From: a virus
Virus record (IMG/VR): IMGVR_UViG_3300033183_000354
Coordinates: 1 to 64,000 of that record
Direction: 5' to 3' (one strand)
DNA: 64,000 nt
The position numbers were made by a program, and so were the translations under genes. This document shows positions 42,330-49,738 of the stretch, in pieces. Position 1 is the stretch's first letter. Every line of letters begins with the position of its first letter. The notes beneath the pieces were generated by a model. That model saw only the letters and a list, made by a program, of their open reading frames with translations, searched no databases and was not told the DNA's origin.

Positions 42330-43697
42330 TTGCAAGCGAACATTGAACAAACCATCCTTCGTAATCTTCTGACTGATGAAGAGTATATGCGTAAAGTATT
42401 GCCTTTCATTAAGTCAGATTATTTTCAAGGCACATATAAAACCCTCTTTAAAGAAGCGGGCAAATATGTTGGTAAGTATAATAAACTACCAACTACTGAG
42501 TCTCTTGTCATTGAACTACAAGAGACAAGTAATATGTCAGATGAACAGTTTCAAATGTCAATGGATATTATTCCACAACTGTTTACTCGTGAGCCTATTG
42601 ATAATGATTGGCTACTTGATGCCACCGAAAAATGGTGTCAAGATCGCGCATTGTATAATGCTGTAATGGAGTCTATCTCTATTATTGATGGTAAACATGA
42701 ATCTTTGACAAAGAATGCTCTTCCTGATATTTTATCAAAAGCTCTTGGCGTTTCATTTGATAAAAACATTGGTCACGACTATATTGAAAATGTTGAAGAA
42801 CGCTATGAGTTTTATCATACAGAAGAAGATCGAATCCCATTTGATCTAGAATACTTTAATAATATCACGAAAGGTGGAGTACCACGTAAAACATTGAACA
42901 TTGCTCTTGCTGGTACAGGTGTCGGTAAATCTCTGTTTATGTGTCATGTGGCTGCATCTGCCTTAGTCGAAGGACGTAATGTTCTCTACATAACAATGGA
43001 GATGGCAGAAGAACGTATCGCTGAACGTATCGACGCCAATCTTCTAAACGTACCTATCGATCAACTTGAGAATATGTCAAAGGATATGTTTACGACTAAA
43101 GTACATAACCTCGCAAAAAAGACAACAGGTAAACTAATCATTAAAGAATACCCGACTGGCTCAGCGCATGCTGGTCACTTTAGAGCACTGCTCAATGAAT
43201 TAAAATTAAAGAAACAATTCGAACCAGATATTATCTTTATTGATTATCTTAATATCTGTGCTTCTTCTCGTATGAAAGGAATGGGTGGTGCTATTAATTC
43301 TTATAACTATATCAAGGCCATTGCCGAAGAACTTCGAGGCCTTGCTGTGGAATTTGATATACCTGTTTTCTCTGCAACTCAAACTAATCGCAGTGGATAT
43401 TCGAATTCTGATGTTGGTCTTGAAGATACATCTGAAAGCTTTGGCCTTCCGGCTACTGCAGATTTAATGTTTGCTCTTATCTCTACAGAAGAGCTAGAGC
43501 AATCAGGTCAAATGATGGTTAAACAATTAAAGAATAGATATAATGATCCTACGCATAATAAACGTTTTGTGATTGGTGTTGATCGATCGAAGATGAGACT
43601 CTTTGATGCTGACGAAAATGAACAGACTTTAACTGATGATACGCCTGCATTTGATAATGGCAAGATTAATGAAAGATTTAAGGAGTTTAAATTATGA
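42330..43697 (+). CDS. gp41: Replicative helicase gp41
   Basis: DnaB-family hexameric 5'-3' helicase, 455 aa (T4 475). Walker A AGTGVGKS near 194-201, ITMEMAEERIAERI (motif 1a-like), Walker B PDIIFIDYLNIC, and FSATQTNRSGYS with the H3-type Q/N. Start is TTG at 42330, 7 bases after AAGG; the following QANIEQTILRNLL-DEEYMRKVLPFIK matches the family N terminus, and the first in-frame ATG is far inside. Stop overlaps the next start. Confidence 0.95.
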   Translation: MQANIEQTILRNLLTDEEYMRKVLPFIKSDYFQGTYKTLFKEAGKYVGKYNKLPTTESLVIELQETSNMSDEQFQMSMDIIPQLFTREPIDNDWLLDATEKWCQDRALYNAVMESISIIDGKHESLTKNALPDILSKALGVSFDKNIGHDYIENVEERYEFYHTEEDRIPFDLEYFNNITKGGVPRKTLNIALAGTGVGKSLFMCHVAASALVEGRNVLYITMEMAEERIAERIDANLLNVPIDQLENMSKDMFTTKVHNLAKKTTGKLIIKEYPTGSAHAGHFRALLNELKLKKQFEPDIIFIDYLNICASSRMKGMGGAINSYNYIKAIAEELRGLAVEFDIPVFSATQTNRSGYSNSDVGLEDTSESFGLPATADLMFALISTEELEQSGQMMVKQLKNRYNDPTHNKRFVIGVDRSKMRLFDADENEQTLTDDTPAFDNGKINERFKEFKL

Positions 43698-44116
43698 GTG
43701 AATCCGATATTAAATTAGACTATGAGGTAGCTAGAGAAATTACTGTACAATTTATTACAAATATGTTGGATAATGATGCTCTACCTGAAGGACGTGAAAT
43801 TGACTTTATGATGGCATGTCAGGAAGTGCTTCATTTCATTATGCTTCCAGAAGAATGGGAAAAAAGATTTGATAGAAATTTCCTCGAATATTCAACAGGG
43901 CCTCGTAAAGTAGATACAGATGATGCTAGTTTATATCATACATTTTGGGGTGAAGGAGAATATGATGATCGATCGGCTTTTGTAAAGATAAATGATAAAG
44001 GCTTCTTTGTTGAGATGTGGAGTAATACAGAGCTTGTTGAGACTAGACCTCTATATGAATATAGTGAGACTTATGCAGAGAATTGTGCAGAGAATTGGGT
44101 AATCGGAGTAATTTGA
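43694..44116 (+). CDS. Hypothetical after gp41
   Basis: 140 aa, acidic, starting on the gp41 stop (ATGA). Helical first half (YEVAREITVQFITNMLDN) and a beta-rich second half (SAFVKINDKGFFVEMWSNTELVE). No family recognised. Probably co-expressed with helicase. Confidence 0.55.
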   Translation: MSESDIKLDYEVAREITVQFITNMLDNDALPEGREIDFMMACQEVLHFIMLPEEWEKRFDRNFLEYSTGPRKVDTDDASLYHTFWGEGEYDDRSAFVKINDKGFFVEMWSNTELVETRPLYEYSETYAENCAENWVIGVI

Positions 44117-44117
44117 T

Positions 44118-44351
44118 ATGTTGATTGAGATAATTGAATATAACGAAGATAGTGATGGTGGTGCTACAGTAACAATAGATATTGATGAAGAAGGTAAAAC
44201 TTTTCTCATAGAAAAAGGTTTTAACAGTCTTCTCGAAAATGCAATCGAGAAAATGAAATCTGATATGGCACTTGTTGAATTAGTCAAATCTGCTCAAGAA
44301 GATGGTGATTATGAACCTATCGTTGATCAAGAGCAAAAGTTCTCTTTTTAA
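44118..44351 (+). CDS. Small acidic hypothetical
   Basis: 77 aa. IEIIEYNEDSDGGATVTIDIDEEGKTFLIEKGFNSLL suggests an alpha+beta unit like small phage proteins of unknown role. One base after the previous stop, ten before thyX. No function assigned. Confidence 0.5.
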   Translation: MLIEIIEYNEDSDGGATVTIDIDEEGKTFLIEKGFNSLLENAIEKMKSDMALVELVKSAQEDGDYEPIVDQEQKFSF

Positions 44352-44361
44352 GGTATAAATC

Positions 44362-45024
44362 ATGAAAGCAAGATTAATTAGTTATAGTCAACCACCAAAG
44401 GACGGTCTCTATGTCGGTGACAATATCCAAGAACTTATCGCGTATTGCGCCCGTGTATCGAATCCCTCGAACCAAGATAACACGGAAACCTCAGAAAAAC
44501 TACTACGATATCTCATTAGAGAAAAACACTGGTCGCCATTTGAAATGGTTAGCGCTTGCTTAGAGATCGAAACAACTCGAGATATCGCAAGACAATTACT
44601 TCGACATCGTTCATTCTCTTTTCAAGAATTCTCTCAGCGATATGCAGATCCTACTCAAGATCTTCAATTTGAATTCAAAGAAGCTAGACTTCAAGACACG
44701 AAAAATAGACAAAATAGTTTAGATGTTAAAGACGTAGATTTACAGCTTGAATGGCTTAAGCAACAATCAGAAGTAGTAGTAAGAGCAAGAGAAAGTTATG
44801 AATGGGCAATTGAAAATGGTATCGCTAAAGAACAAGCTAGGGCAGTTTTGCCAGAAGGTATTATGCAATCTCGACTCTATGTTAATGGCACCATCAGGTC
44901 CTGGATCCATTATATCGAATTACGTTCAGGCCATGGAACACAAAAAGAACACATTCAGCTAGCCAAAGCTTGTGCTGACGCTATTGAACCTATCTTTCCG
45001 ATGATCAGAGAATTTTGTCATTAA
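44362..45024 (+). CDS. thyX: Flavin-dependent thymidylate synthase ThyX
   Basis: Makes dTMP from dUMP using FAD, NADPH and methylenetetrahydrofolate. 220 aa with the exact ThyX motif RHRxxSxxxxSxR as RHRSFSFQEFSQR near 79-91; HWSPFEMVSACLEIE and a C-terminal YVNGTIRSWIHYIELRSG--TQKEHIQLA segment are also typical. Works downstream of the dCMP deaminase encoded here. Phages of this type often carry thyX instead of thyA. Confidence 0.95.
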   Translation: MKARLISYSQPPKDGLYVGDNIQELIAYCARVSNPSNQDNTETSEKLLRYLIREKHWSPFEMVSACLEIETTRDIARQLLRHRSFSFQEFSQRYADPTQDLQFEFKEARLQDTKNRQNSLDVKDVDLQLEWLKQQSEVVVRARESYEWAIENGIAKEQARAVLPEGIMQSRLYVNGTIRSWIHYIELRSGHGTQKEHIQLAKACADAIEPIFPMIREFCH

Positions 45025-45072
45025 AAAATTACATCTAATTGTTTTTATTAAATAAAAAAATGCGTTTTTTTG

Positions 45073-45101
45073 TGTACATTCTTCTTAAATTGGGGTATTA
45101 T
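45073..45101 (+). promoter_or_regulatory. Sigma70-type promoter (copy of the 33350 cassette)
   Basis: TGTACA, 17 bp, TATTAT. The 45 bases upstream closely match those before the 33350 promoter, including AAAAAAATGCGTTTTTTT. Confidence 0.75.
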
Positions 45102-45130
45102 ATATCTATAATCAAAGAGGAGTTAAGATT

Positions 45131-45283
45131 ATGTTTAAGTTTGTTATTACTGCTAAGATGGAAAATGGCGAAGCATGGGAAACCGTACGTCATACCAAGC
45201 AAGGCCTTGATGAAGTTATCTCAAACATCTTAAAGGATAAAGCTGTAGTTTCATTCTCTGTTGAAGAGAAGAAATATGCTTAA
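45131..45283 (+). CDS. Small early protein, 50 aa
   Basis: MFKFVITAKMENGEAWETV at the start, ending SFSVEEKKYA; alternating beta strand and helix. AAAGAGGAG ribosome site in the duplicated promoter cassette. Its stop overlaps the next gene's start. No family recognised. Confidence 0.6.
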   Translation: MFKFVITAKMENGEAWETVRHTKQGLDEVISNILKDKAVVSFSVEEKKYA

Positions 45284-45779
45284 GCGTATCTTAATGACAG
45301 CATGCACTGTTATGTCAATGAGTGCAGCAGCAGAAGCTGCAGATTTCAATGATGAAATGAAGTGCATGGCTGATAACATGTATTGGGAATCACGTAATCA
45401 ATCTTTTCGTGGTTTAATTGCGGTTGGTAATGTAGTCATGAATCGAGTTGCCGATTCACGTTATCCTAATACTATTTGTGAAGTAGTTAAACAAGGACCT
45501 GAGATTAAGTCTTGGAAGTCTGGTGAATATTTTCCAAAGCGTGACCGGTGTCAGTTCTCTTGGTACTGTGATGGGAAGTCAGATGAGATTCCGGAAGTGG
45601 ATGCTAATCTTTATGAATATGTTCGTGCATTAGCAGTTAAAGTTTCAGATGGTTTCTTTGGTGATATTACCGGTGGTGCTACACATTATCATGCTTATTA
45701 TGTTAGACCAGATTGGGCAGAGACAAAAACACCTACTGCTCGTGTAGATGCTCATATTTTTTACAGGTGGGAAAAATGA
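45276..45779 (+). CDS. Secreted SleB-like cell-wall hydrolase
   Basis: 167 aa from the ATG at 45276. Residues 1-22 form a Sec signal peptide ending AEA. The remainder has the Hydrolase_2 (SleB) pattern: CMADNMYWESRNQSFRGLIAVGNVVMNR with catalytic-type Glu, YPNTICEVV, CQFSWYCDGK, and GATHYHAYYVRPDW. SleB enzymes act on peptidoglycan and several phages use them in lysis. A Sec-exported enzyme alongside the cytosolic T4-type lysozyme gives two lytic routes. Next gene starts on its stop. Confidence 0.85.
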   Translation: MLKRILMTACTVMSMSAAAEAADFNDEMKCMADNMYWESRNQSFRGLIAVGNVVMNRVADSRYPNTICEVVKQGPEIKSWKSGEYFPKRDRCQFSWYCDGKSDEIPEVDANLYEYVRALAVKVSDGFFGDITGGATHYHAYYVRPDWAETKTPTARVDAHIFYRWEK

Positions 45780-46141
45780 TTATAGAATTTGATAAAGATG
45801 ATTACAATGGCATTGACTATAAGTTCAATGAAGATATTCTGATTGAAGAGTTTCAAGAATATATTGACTCAACATATAGTGGTCATTATTCAAAGGATAA
45901 TTTTCAAGCTACTGAATTTATTATCGATGGTGGTCATGGTACGGGTTTCTGTATTGGAAATGTTCTTAAGTACGCGCAGCGTTACGGGAAGAAAGGCTCG
46001 CGCGAAGACGCTCGGAAGGACTTAATGAAGGTTTTGCACTATGCTCTGATTCAGCTTTATGTGCATGACTCTGAGCCTGATGTGGAGGAAGAGATTTTGC
46101 TTTATCGTGGTGAGAAAATCGGTTCAAGCGCAGATTCATAA
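45776..46141 (+). CDS. DUF3310-like protein
   Basis: 121 aa. GFCIGNVLKYAQRYGKKGSREDARKDLMKVLHYALI near 75-110 is the DUF3310/SaV-like pattern (G---KY--RYG-K-----DL-K---Y), found in many phages with uncertain nucleotide-kinase-like annotations. ATGA coupling to the hydrolase. Last + gene before the convergent terminator. Confidence 0.7.
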   Translation: MIIEFDKDDYNGIDYKFNEDILIEEFQEYIDSTYSGHYSKDNFQATEFIIDGGHGTGFCIGNVLKYAQRYGKKGSREDARKDLMKVLHYALIQLYVHDSEPDVEEEILLYRGEKIGSSADS

Positions 46142-46163
46142 AATCTATCTGACGCTTAATGTA

Positions 46164-46213
46164 AACAACTCGGTCTTCCAAAGCTCCTCTTAATTCCGGA
46201 AGACCGAGTTGTT
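46164..46213. terminator. Bidirectional terminator between convergent operons
   Basis: Perfect 16-bp inverted repeat AACAACTCGGTCTTCC / GGAAGACCGAGTTGTT with an 18-base loop, T-rich on the + side (TTTTCTTATT). It separates the + strand early genes from the - strand exported-protein operon. Confidence 0.85.
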
Positions 46214-46252
46214 TTCTTATTGCTTGTATTTGAGGCTTTAATATCTCATACA

Positions 46253-46852
46253 TTAGTTAGCCAGAGGGTTGTCTAAGGCTCTTTGTAGTTTCTTACTAAG
46301 ACGATCTTCTAGATCTTTCAGTTCACGTTCTACCTTTGCTTCGAGGTCATCCATACGACTTGTATTTGATTCTTGAAGTCTATTCGCTTTCTCATCATAA
46401 TCTACTTGCAATCTATCACGCTTATTCTCAAATCTTTCTTCGGCATTCTGCACTATTGAACGTACTTCAGCTTCCACTTTTCTTACTTCATCTTCTACAC
46501 GATCTGCAGTTTTTTCGATCGAAAGAATATCATCTCGTAGATCGCCTTTAATGGCTCTGGTATAGTCGACCGCTTCTTCTAATTTAGTTTCAATTACTTC
46601 CATGCGTTGCTCAAATCCGGCAATCTTTTCTTCATATTCTTGTTGTTGCTCAACAAACTCAATCGCCTGTTCAATCTTCTGATACATAAGGAAACCACCA
46701 TAAAGGGCGCCTACCACTGAACCAAGAACAGCAACAAGCGCCGATACAGTCATAAATGTAACCTTAATACCAAAGATACGGAACTCTTTATTCTTTAAGT
46801 TCTCAATACCCTCTTCCATATTTTCAAGTTCTTGACCTAGATCTTTAGTCAT
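46253..46852 (-). CDS. Membrane-anchored coiled-coil protein
   Basis: 199 aa. One transmembrane helix near 32-58 (VTFMTVSALVAVLGSVVGALYGGFLMY) preceded by a short acidic N terminus, then ~130 residues of charged coiled coil (EEKIAGFEQRMEVIETKLEE ... RELKDLEDRLSKKLQRAL). The topology resembles an i-spanin or a membrane-anchored assembly protein. Last gene of the minus-strand late operon, overlapping the previous gene by 8 bases. A lysis role is possible but not shown. Confidence 0.6.
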   Translation of the reverse strand: MTKDLGQELENMEEGIENLKNKEFRIFGIKVTFMTVSALVAVLGSVVGALYGGFLMYQKIEQAIEFVEQQQEYEEKIAGFEQRMEVIETKLEEAVDYTRAIKGDLRDDILSIEKTADRVEDEVRKVEAEVRSIVQNAEERFENKRDRLQVDYDEKANRLQESNTSRMDDLEAKVERELKDLEDRLSKKLQRALDNPLAN

Positions 46853-47249
46853 TGTTACCTTCCTGTAAATCTTGCAAGCGTTTGAGTTCCTGTTCTAATT
46901 TTAATATCTCTAGTCTTTTCTTTTTCAATTCAAGTTCATACAGAGTATTACAATTAATTCTTTCTGCAGGCCCGTCAAGTGGAATAGTTATTCTTGCGAA
47001 TACACCAACATCTTTTGAACTATTTCCGGAACTACTACTAAAAGGAGCTTCATAATTATCGATAATACCAGTTACTCCGAATTCCAAATTTGTTCCACCG
47101 CCAATTGAATTCTTACAATCTAATTCTCCAGCTCTAAAAGCATCTTGTCCATATGTATTACCAGCATTTGGCAATTGTAAGTTAAGTGAGCTACTTTCTG
47201 CAAGAGCTATTGATGGAATTAGCGATAATATAAAAATAATTTTCTTCAT
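46845..47249 (-). CDS. Exported protein with C-terminal coiled coil
   Basis: 134 aa. Signal peptide MKKIIFILSLIPSIALA. The mature part has a beta-rich domain (NLEFGVTGIIDNY, DVGVFARITIPLDG) with cysteines near 45 and 100 (ELDCKNS, RINCNTLYELELKKKRLEI), and ends in a coiled coil. No lipobox. Periplasmic or outer-membrane location predicted. Overlaps both neighbours, so part of one operon. Confidence 0.65.
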   Translation of the reverse strand: MKKIIFILSLIPSIALAESSSLNLQLPNAGNTYGQDAFRAGELDCKNSIGGGTNLEFGVTGIIDNYEAPFSSSSGNSSKDVGVFARITIPLDGPAERINCNTLYELELKKKRLEILKLEQELKRLQDLQEGNND

Positions 47250-47617
47250 TTAAATCTCGAGCATATCATTGAAGATATTGCTGGTGCATTATTGTTTCTC
47301 AATTTAGAAGTAGAACAAATATATTCAGTTCTTTCTCTATCTTGTTCACGAATATACACATCAAATTTTACTCTTGACAAATATTCAAGCTTGAATAATT
47401 TAAATGATGATACGAATGGAATTGGATTCCATTCTTCATCAAATACAGCAATCTCATAATATTCAACATCTTCTCTTTTATTGAACATCTCCATTTCGGT
47501 TACCAATAAACCGTCATGAATAGATGTTTTCCACTTTGGATATGTCGGTGTCATCTCATGCGCATACGCAAAAAATGGCATTAACATAATGAGAAATGTT
47601 AAAATATAATTTCTCAT
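47246..47617 (-). CDS. Exported protein with pilus-chaperone-like N-terminal domain
   Basis: 123 aa from the ATG at 47617; a longer reading to 47689 would remove the signal peptide from the N terminus and is rejected. Signal peptide MRNYILTFLIMLMPFFAYA. The mature sequence (PTYPKWKTSIHDGLLVTEMEMFNKREDVEYYEIAVFDEEWNPIPF-VSS split over ~24-75) has the Ig-like strand pattern of periplasmic pilus chaperones. Follows the SCPU/fimbrial-like gene by one base. Chaperone role is inferred from pattern and context. Confidence 0.55.
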   Translation of the reverse strand: MRNYILTFLIMLMPFFAYAHEMTPTYPKWKTSIHDGLLVTEMEMFNKREDVEYYEIAVFDEEWNPIPFVSSFKLFKLEYLSRVKFDVYIREQDRERTEYICSTSKLRNNNAPAISSMICSRFK

Positions 47618-47618
47618 A

Positions 47619-48122
47619 TTACTTTGCAATACACACTGCTTCGATATTTGCAGTGTATGTTCCACCAGGGAAAGCCTTATCGCCACCATAAGAGGCAGTC
47701 GAACTAGACTTAAACCAAGTTGATCCAGTCGCAGTCAAATCATATTGTGTTGTCTGACCAAATGTTACTTTATTTGTTTCGTATGAACCCATGTTAGTAG
47801 CATCACTTACAGCACTTACTTCAGTCGATCCAGTCCATGTGACCGTATCACTCAAAGAAGGACTTTGAGCAAATGAAGTTGGTGTAGTGATTTGAGCATA
47901 GTATGCATCAGCAAGTGTTACATCATATCTTACGATAGGCTGCACGCCGCCATCTGCAGCTGCAGTTGTAAGCGTATACGCATTTGGGTTTCCATAGACA
48001 CCAGGAGTGTCAGTAGTGATTACACAGCGGGATTGTACATTACCAGTAATTGGAACCTCTTCGGCATATACTGCTGCTGTCCCTAAACACATTACCCCGA
48101 CAAGAATTGCTTTTCTAAGCAT
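47619..48122 (-). CDS. Exported fimbrial/SCPU-like protein
   Basis: 167 aa with signal peptide MLRKAILVGVMCLGTAAVYA. The mature part begins PITGNVQSRCVITTDTPGVYG and ends GTYTANIEAVCIAK, giving a Cys pair spanning a Ser/Thr-rich beta domain, the layout of pilin-like or spore-coat-U-like domains. Next to a chaperone-like gene, so a small surface fibre or envelope structure is possible. Confidence 0.6.
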   Translation of the reverse strand: MLRKAILVGVMCLGTAAVYAEEVPITGNVQSRCVITTDTPGVYGNPNAYTLTTAAADGGVQPIVRYDVTLADAYYAQITTPTSFAQSPSLSDTVTWTGSTEVSAVSDATNMGSYETNKVTFGQTTQYDLTATGSTWFKSSSTASYGGDKAFPGGTYTANIEAVCIAK

Positions 48123-48131
48123 TTACTTCTC

Positions 48132-49028
48132 CTAATTATTATACTGCATTTCGACCATTTCTTCATGCAGTAATTGTTGCGCAAGGCCGTTCCTTAATCC
48201 TTGCTTGTTTTCATCAATTTTCTTATCAACTAAAACTAAACTGTCTTTATATTCACCACCAGGAATAGAAGTTTTTAGATAGGTGTTATCGATTATAGTC
48301 TGTACAGCTCTATTCATAGCCAGTAACCGTAAATCTTGAGAAATCAATAATGCTGCATTTGTATCTGCTAGAGCTTGCAATCGATATTCTCTCTTACGCT
48401 TTTCTTCTTCCTCTTTTTCTTCTTCATCGATCTCTTCAAGCACTTCTTCGTTTTCTTCGATCGTAACTCTTTCTTCGTTGCTGAGAGTTACATACTCATC
48501 TTGTGTTGCATCATATATCGTACTTACATCAACTTCAGGTATCACTGGAATAGGAGCTTCATATCCAGGACAGTTAGGATCAAATTGCGGATCATAACAA
48601 GGATCAACTTTATAACTATAAATCACTGTCGCATCTTCGACTGTGCCAGTGCCTTCTACTTCAATGGATCCATCACCCCATAATTCTCGAGGCAGTTGAG
48701 GAATAACTGGAACAGCTTTCCTAATTTCAATTCCACCTGGTGCACCAGACCAGTCATCTGTTTCGCGAAAGATATATCCAGTGCCATTTGCATTTTCATT
48801 CTGTACGTGCACCTTCATATCGTCTTCGGTGTTCTTATTTGGTGTATAACTATAGATCACACCATTAATATCTAATCCAGGAGGAGTTGGCAAGACATTG
48901 TCCATACTCCATGTGTGGCCACCAGCCGCAGCATTTGGTGTAGTACCAAAGTATGGCTGAATGCTATCAGAATAAGAGTAAGAGGGTAAGAAGACCACCA
49001 ATACCGTAAGTAGCAGTTTCTTTAACAT
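48132..49028 (-). CDS. Large exported protein of the minus-strand operon
   Basis: 298 aa from the ATG at 49028 (GAGGAGAAAAGAG upstream; a start at 49049 is less likely). Signal peptide MLKKLLLTVLVVFLPSYSYS. Beta-rich first half with PYFGTTPNAAAGGHTWSMDN and a Cys-containing DPCYDPQFDPNCPGYE loop. Then a very acidic Glu/Lys stretch near 195-220 and a helical C terminus (LQALADTNAALLISQDLRLLAMNRAVQTII). No family recognised. Its first 62 coding bases overlap the upstream gene. Confidence 0.65.
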   Translation of the reverse strand: MLKKLLLTVLVVFLPSYSYSDSIQPYFGTTPNAAAGGHTWSMDNVLPTPPGLDINGVIYSYTPNKNTEDDMKVHVQNENANGTGYIFRETDDWSGAPGGIEIRKAVPVIPQLPRELWGDGSIEVEGTGTVEDATVIYSYKVDPCYDPQFDPNCPGYEAPIPVIPEVDVSTIYDATQDEYVTLSNEERVTIEENEEVLEEIDEEEKEEEEKRKREYRLQALADTNAALLISQDLRLLAMNRAVQTIIDNTYLKTSIPGGEYKDSLVLVDKKIDENKQGLRNGLAQQLLHEEMVEMQYNN

Positions 49029-49506
49029 CTCTTTTCTCCTCAGCCCCAACTTTTTCTAATTGAGATTCTTTATGAGATTCCCAACCAATCTTTGCAGCTT
49101 CACCAATCTGGCCTTCATAAGGGCATGGAGTGCCAGCCATCATCATGGCATCAAACACGTTCTTATCTTGACACATAACAGAAACAGCAGCGACTTTCAT
49201 TCCCATATCGTATAGAGTCTTAGCATTCTTAAGTCTTAAGCAATTCTCTTCTGTAAATGTAGTACCAGCAGAGATACCTAAAATCTGAGTTTGTACAGCA
49301 CCAGCGACACCAATAGTACATAAATCACTGTTGCTATTAGCGCCTAGTTGTGGAGAGATAGCTGATGGAGGAGGCGACTTTACAGTAGTTTCCATCGTTC
49401 CATTTGTTGTAACCGTGCTGTTGGTTGTCGATTCAGTTACGATCGGTTCTGCAATCGCCAATGATGAAAACATAATAAAGACAGCAGCTAATGCTAGTCT
49501 TTTCAT
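48967..49506 (-). CDS. Exported, membrane-anchored protein, first gene of the minus-strand operon
   Basis: 179 aa. Signal peptide MKRLALAAVFIMFSSLAIA, a Ser/Thr/Pro-rich linker, then a conserved-looking SDLCTIGVAGAVQTQILGIS ... ENCLRLKNAKTLYDMGMKVAAVSVMCQDKNVFDAMMMAGTPCP domain with four cysteines, and a C-terminal hydrophobic helix (YGIGGLLTLLLLF). I recall similar proteins in other marine T4-like phages, function unknown. AGGAGA ribosome site; late box 22 bases upstream. The region coding for the tail helix overlaps the next gene's signal peptide. Confidence 0.7.
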   Translation of the reverse strand: MKRLALAAVFIMFSSLAIAEPIVTESTTNSTVTTNGTMETTVKSPPPSAISPQLGANSNSDLCTIGVAGAVQTQILGISAGTTFTEENCLRLKNAKTLYDMGMKVAAVSVMCQDKNVFDAMMMAGTPCPYEGQIGEAAKIGWESHKESQLEKVGAEEKRDVKETATYGIGGLLTLLLLF

Positions 49507-49527
49507 AAAGTATTTCTCCTACATTAA

Positions 49528-49535
49528 TATTTATA
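49528..49535 (-). promoter_or_regulatory. Late promoter box for the minus-strand operon
   Basis: TATAAATA read on the minus strand, 22 bases before the ATG at 49506. A second minus-strand copy lies at 49607-49614. Confidence 0.8.
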
Positions 49536-49536
49536 T

Positions 49537-49556
49537 AGTGTCAATTTTTTGACACT
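49537..49556. terminator. 8-bp hairpin upstream of the minus-strand late box
   Basis: AGTGTCAA-TTTT-TTGACACT, perfect stem. May block readthrough between the minus-strand operon and tmRNA promoters, or be a regulator site; no long T-run. Confidence 0.45.
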
Positions 49557-49606
49557 AACAATAATTTGTTATGTTCAATTGTCATAATATTGACCAATTA
49601 TATCAG

Positions 49607-49614
49607 TATTTATA
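49607..49614 (-). promoter_or_regulatory. Second minus-strand late box
   Basis: Exact TATAAATA on the minus strand, ~100 bases upstream of the first exported-protein gene, back to back with the tmRNA promoters. Confidence 0.6.
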
Positions 49615-49616
49615 TG

Positions 49617-49645
49617 TTTACAAACACAGAAAACTGTAGTATAAT
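49617..49645 (+). promoter_or_regulatory. Sigma70-type promoter of the tmRNA
   Basis: TTTACA, 17 bp, TATAAT. Its last base is also the first base of a late box. Confidence 0.9.
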
Positions 49646-49652
49646 ATAAATA
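49645..49652 (+). promoter_or_regulatory. Late promoter box of the tmRNA
   Basis: Exact TATAAATA overlapping the -10 box by one base. Suggests tmRNA is made both early (host sigma70) and late (gp55). Confidence 0.65.
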
Positions 49653-49658
49653 CAATTG

Positions 49659-49719
49659 TAGTGATGAAGCAGACCGAAAGATAGACTGGACACGGGGGCA
49701 GTACCCGTCAGCTCCACCA
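49659..49719 (+). ncRNA. ssrA: tmRNA, acceptor piece (permuted gene, 5' part)
   Basis: Carries the 3' end of a two-piece tmRNA. T-arm stem ACGGG / CCCGT (49692-49696, 49704-49708) with loop GGCAGTA, acceptor strand CAGCTCC (49709-49715), discriminator A and encoded CCA at 49717-49719. The acceptor strand pairs with GGGGCTG at 49873-49879, seven pairs with a G-U at position 3, the identity element for alanyl-tRNA synthetase. The 5' boundary is approximate. Order acceptor piece then coding piece is that of the permuted genes of alphaproteobacteria. The T-loop lacks the usual TTC. Confidence 0.9.
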
Positions 49720-49738
49720 TAAACACACGGTGAATGAC

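Noticed and set aside
45966-46253. Minus-strand 95-codon ORF starting on the stop codon of the coiled-coil gene (MYEILKPQIQAIRKQLG...)
   Set aside because: The first ~35 codons look plausible, but they run through the 16-bp terminator stem and the remainder is antisense to the DUF3310-like gene with low-complexity sequence. No ribosome site. Could be a short real gene only if relatives show it.
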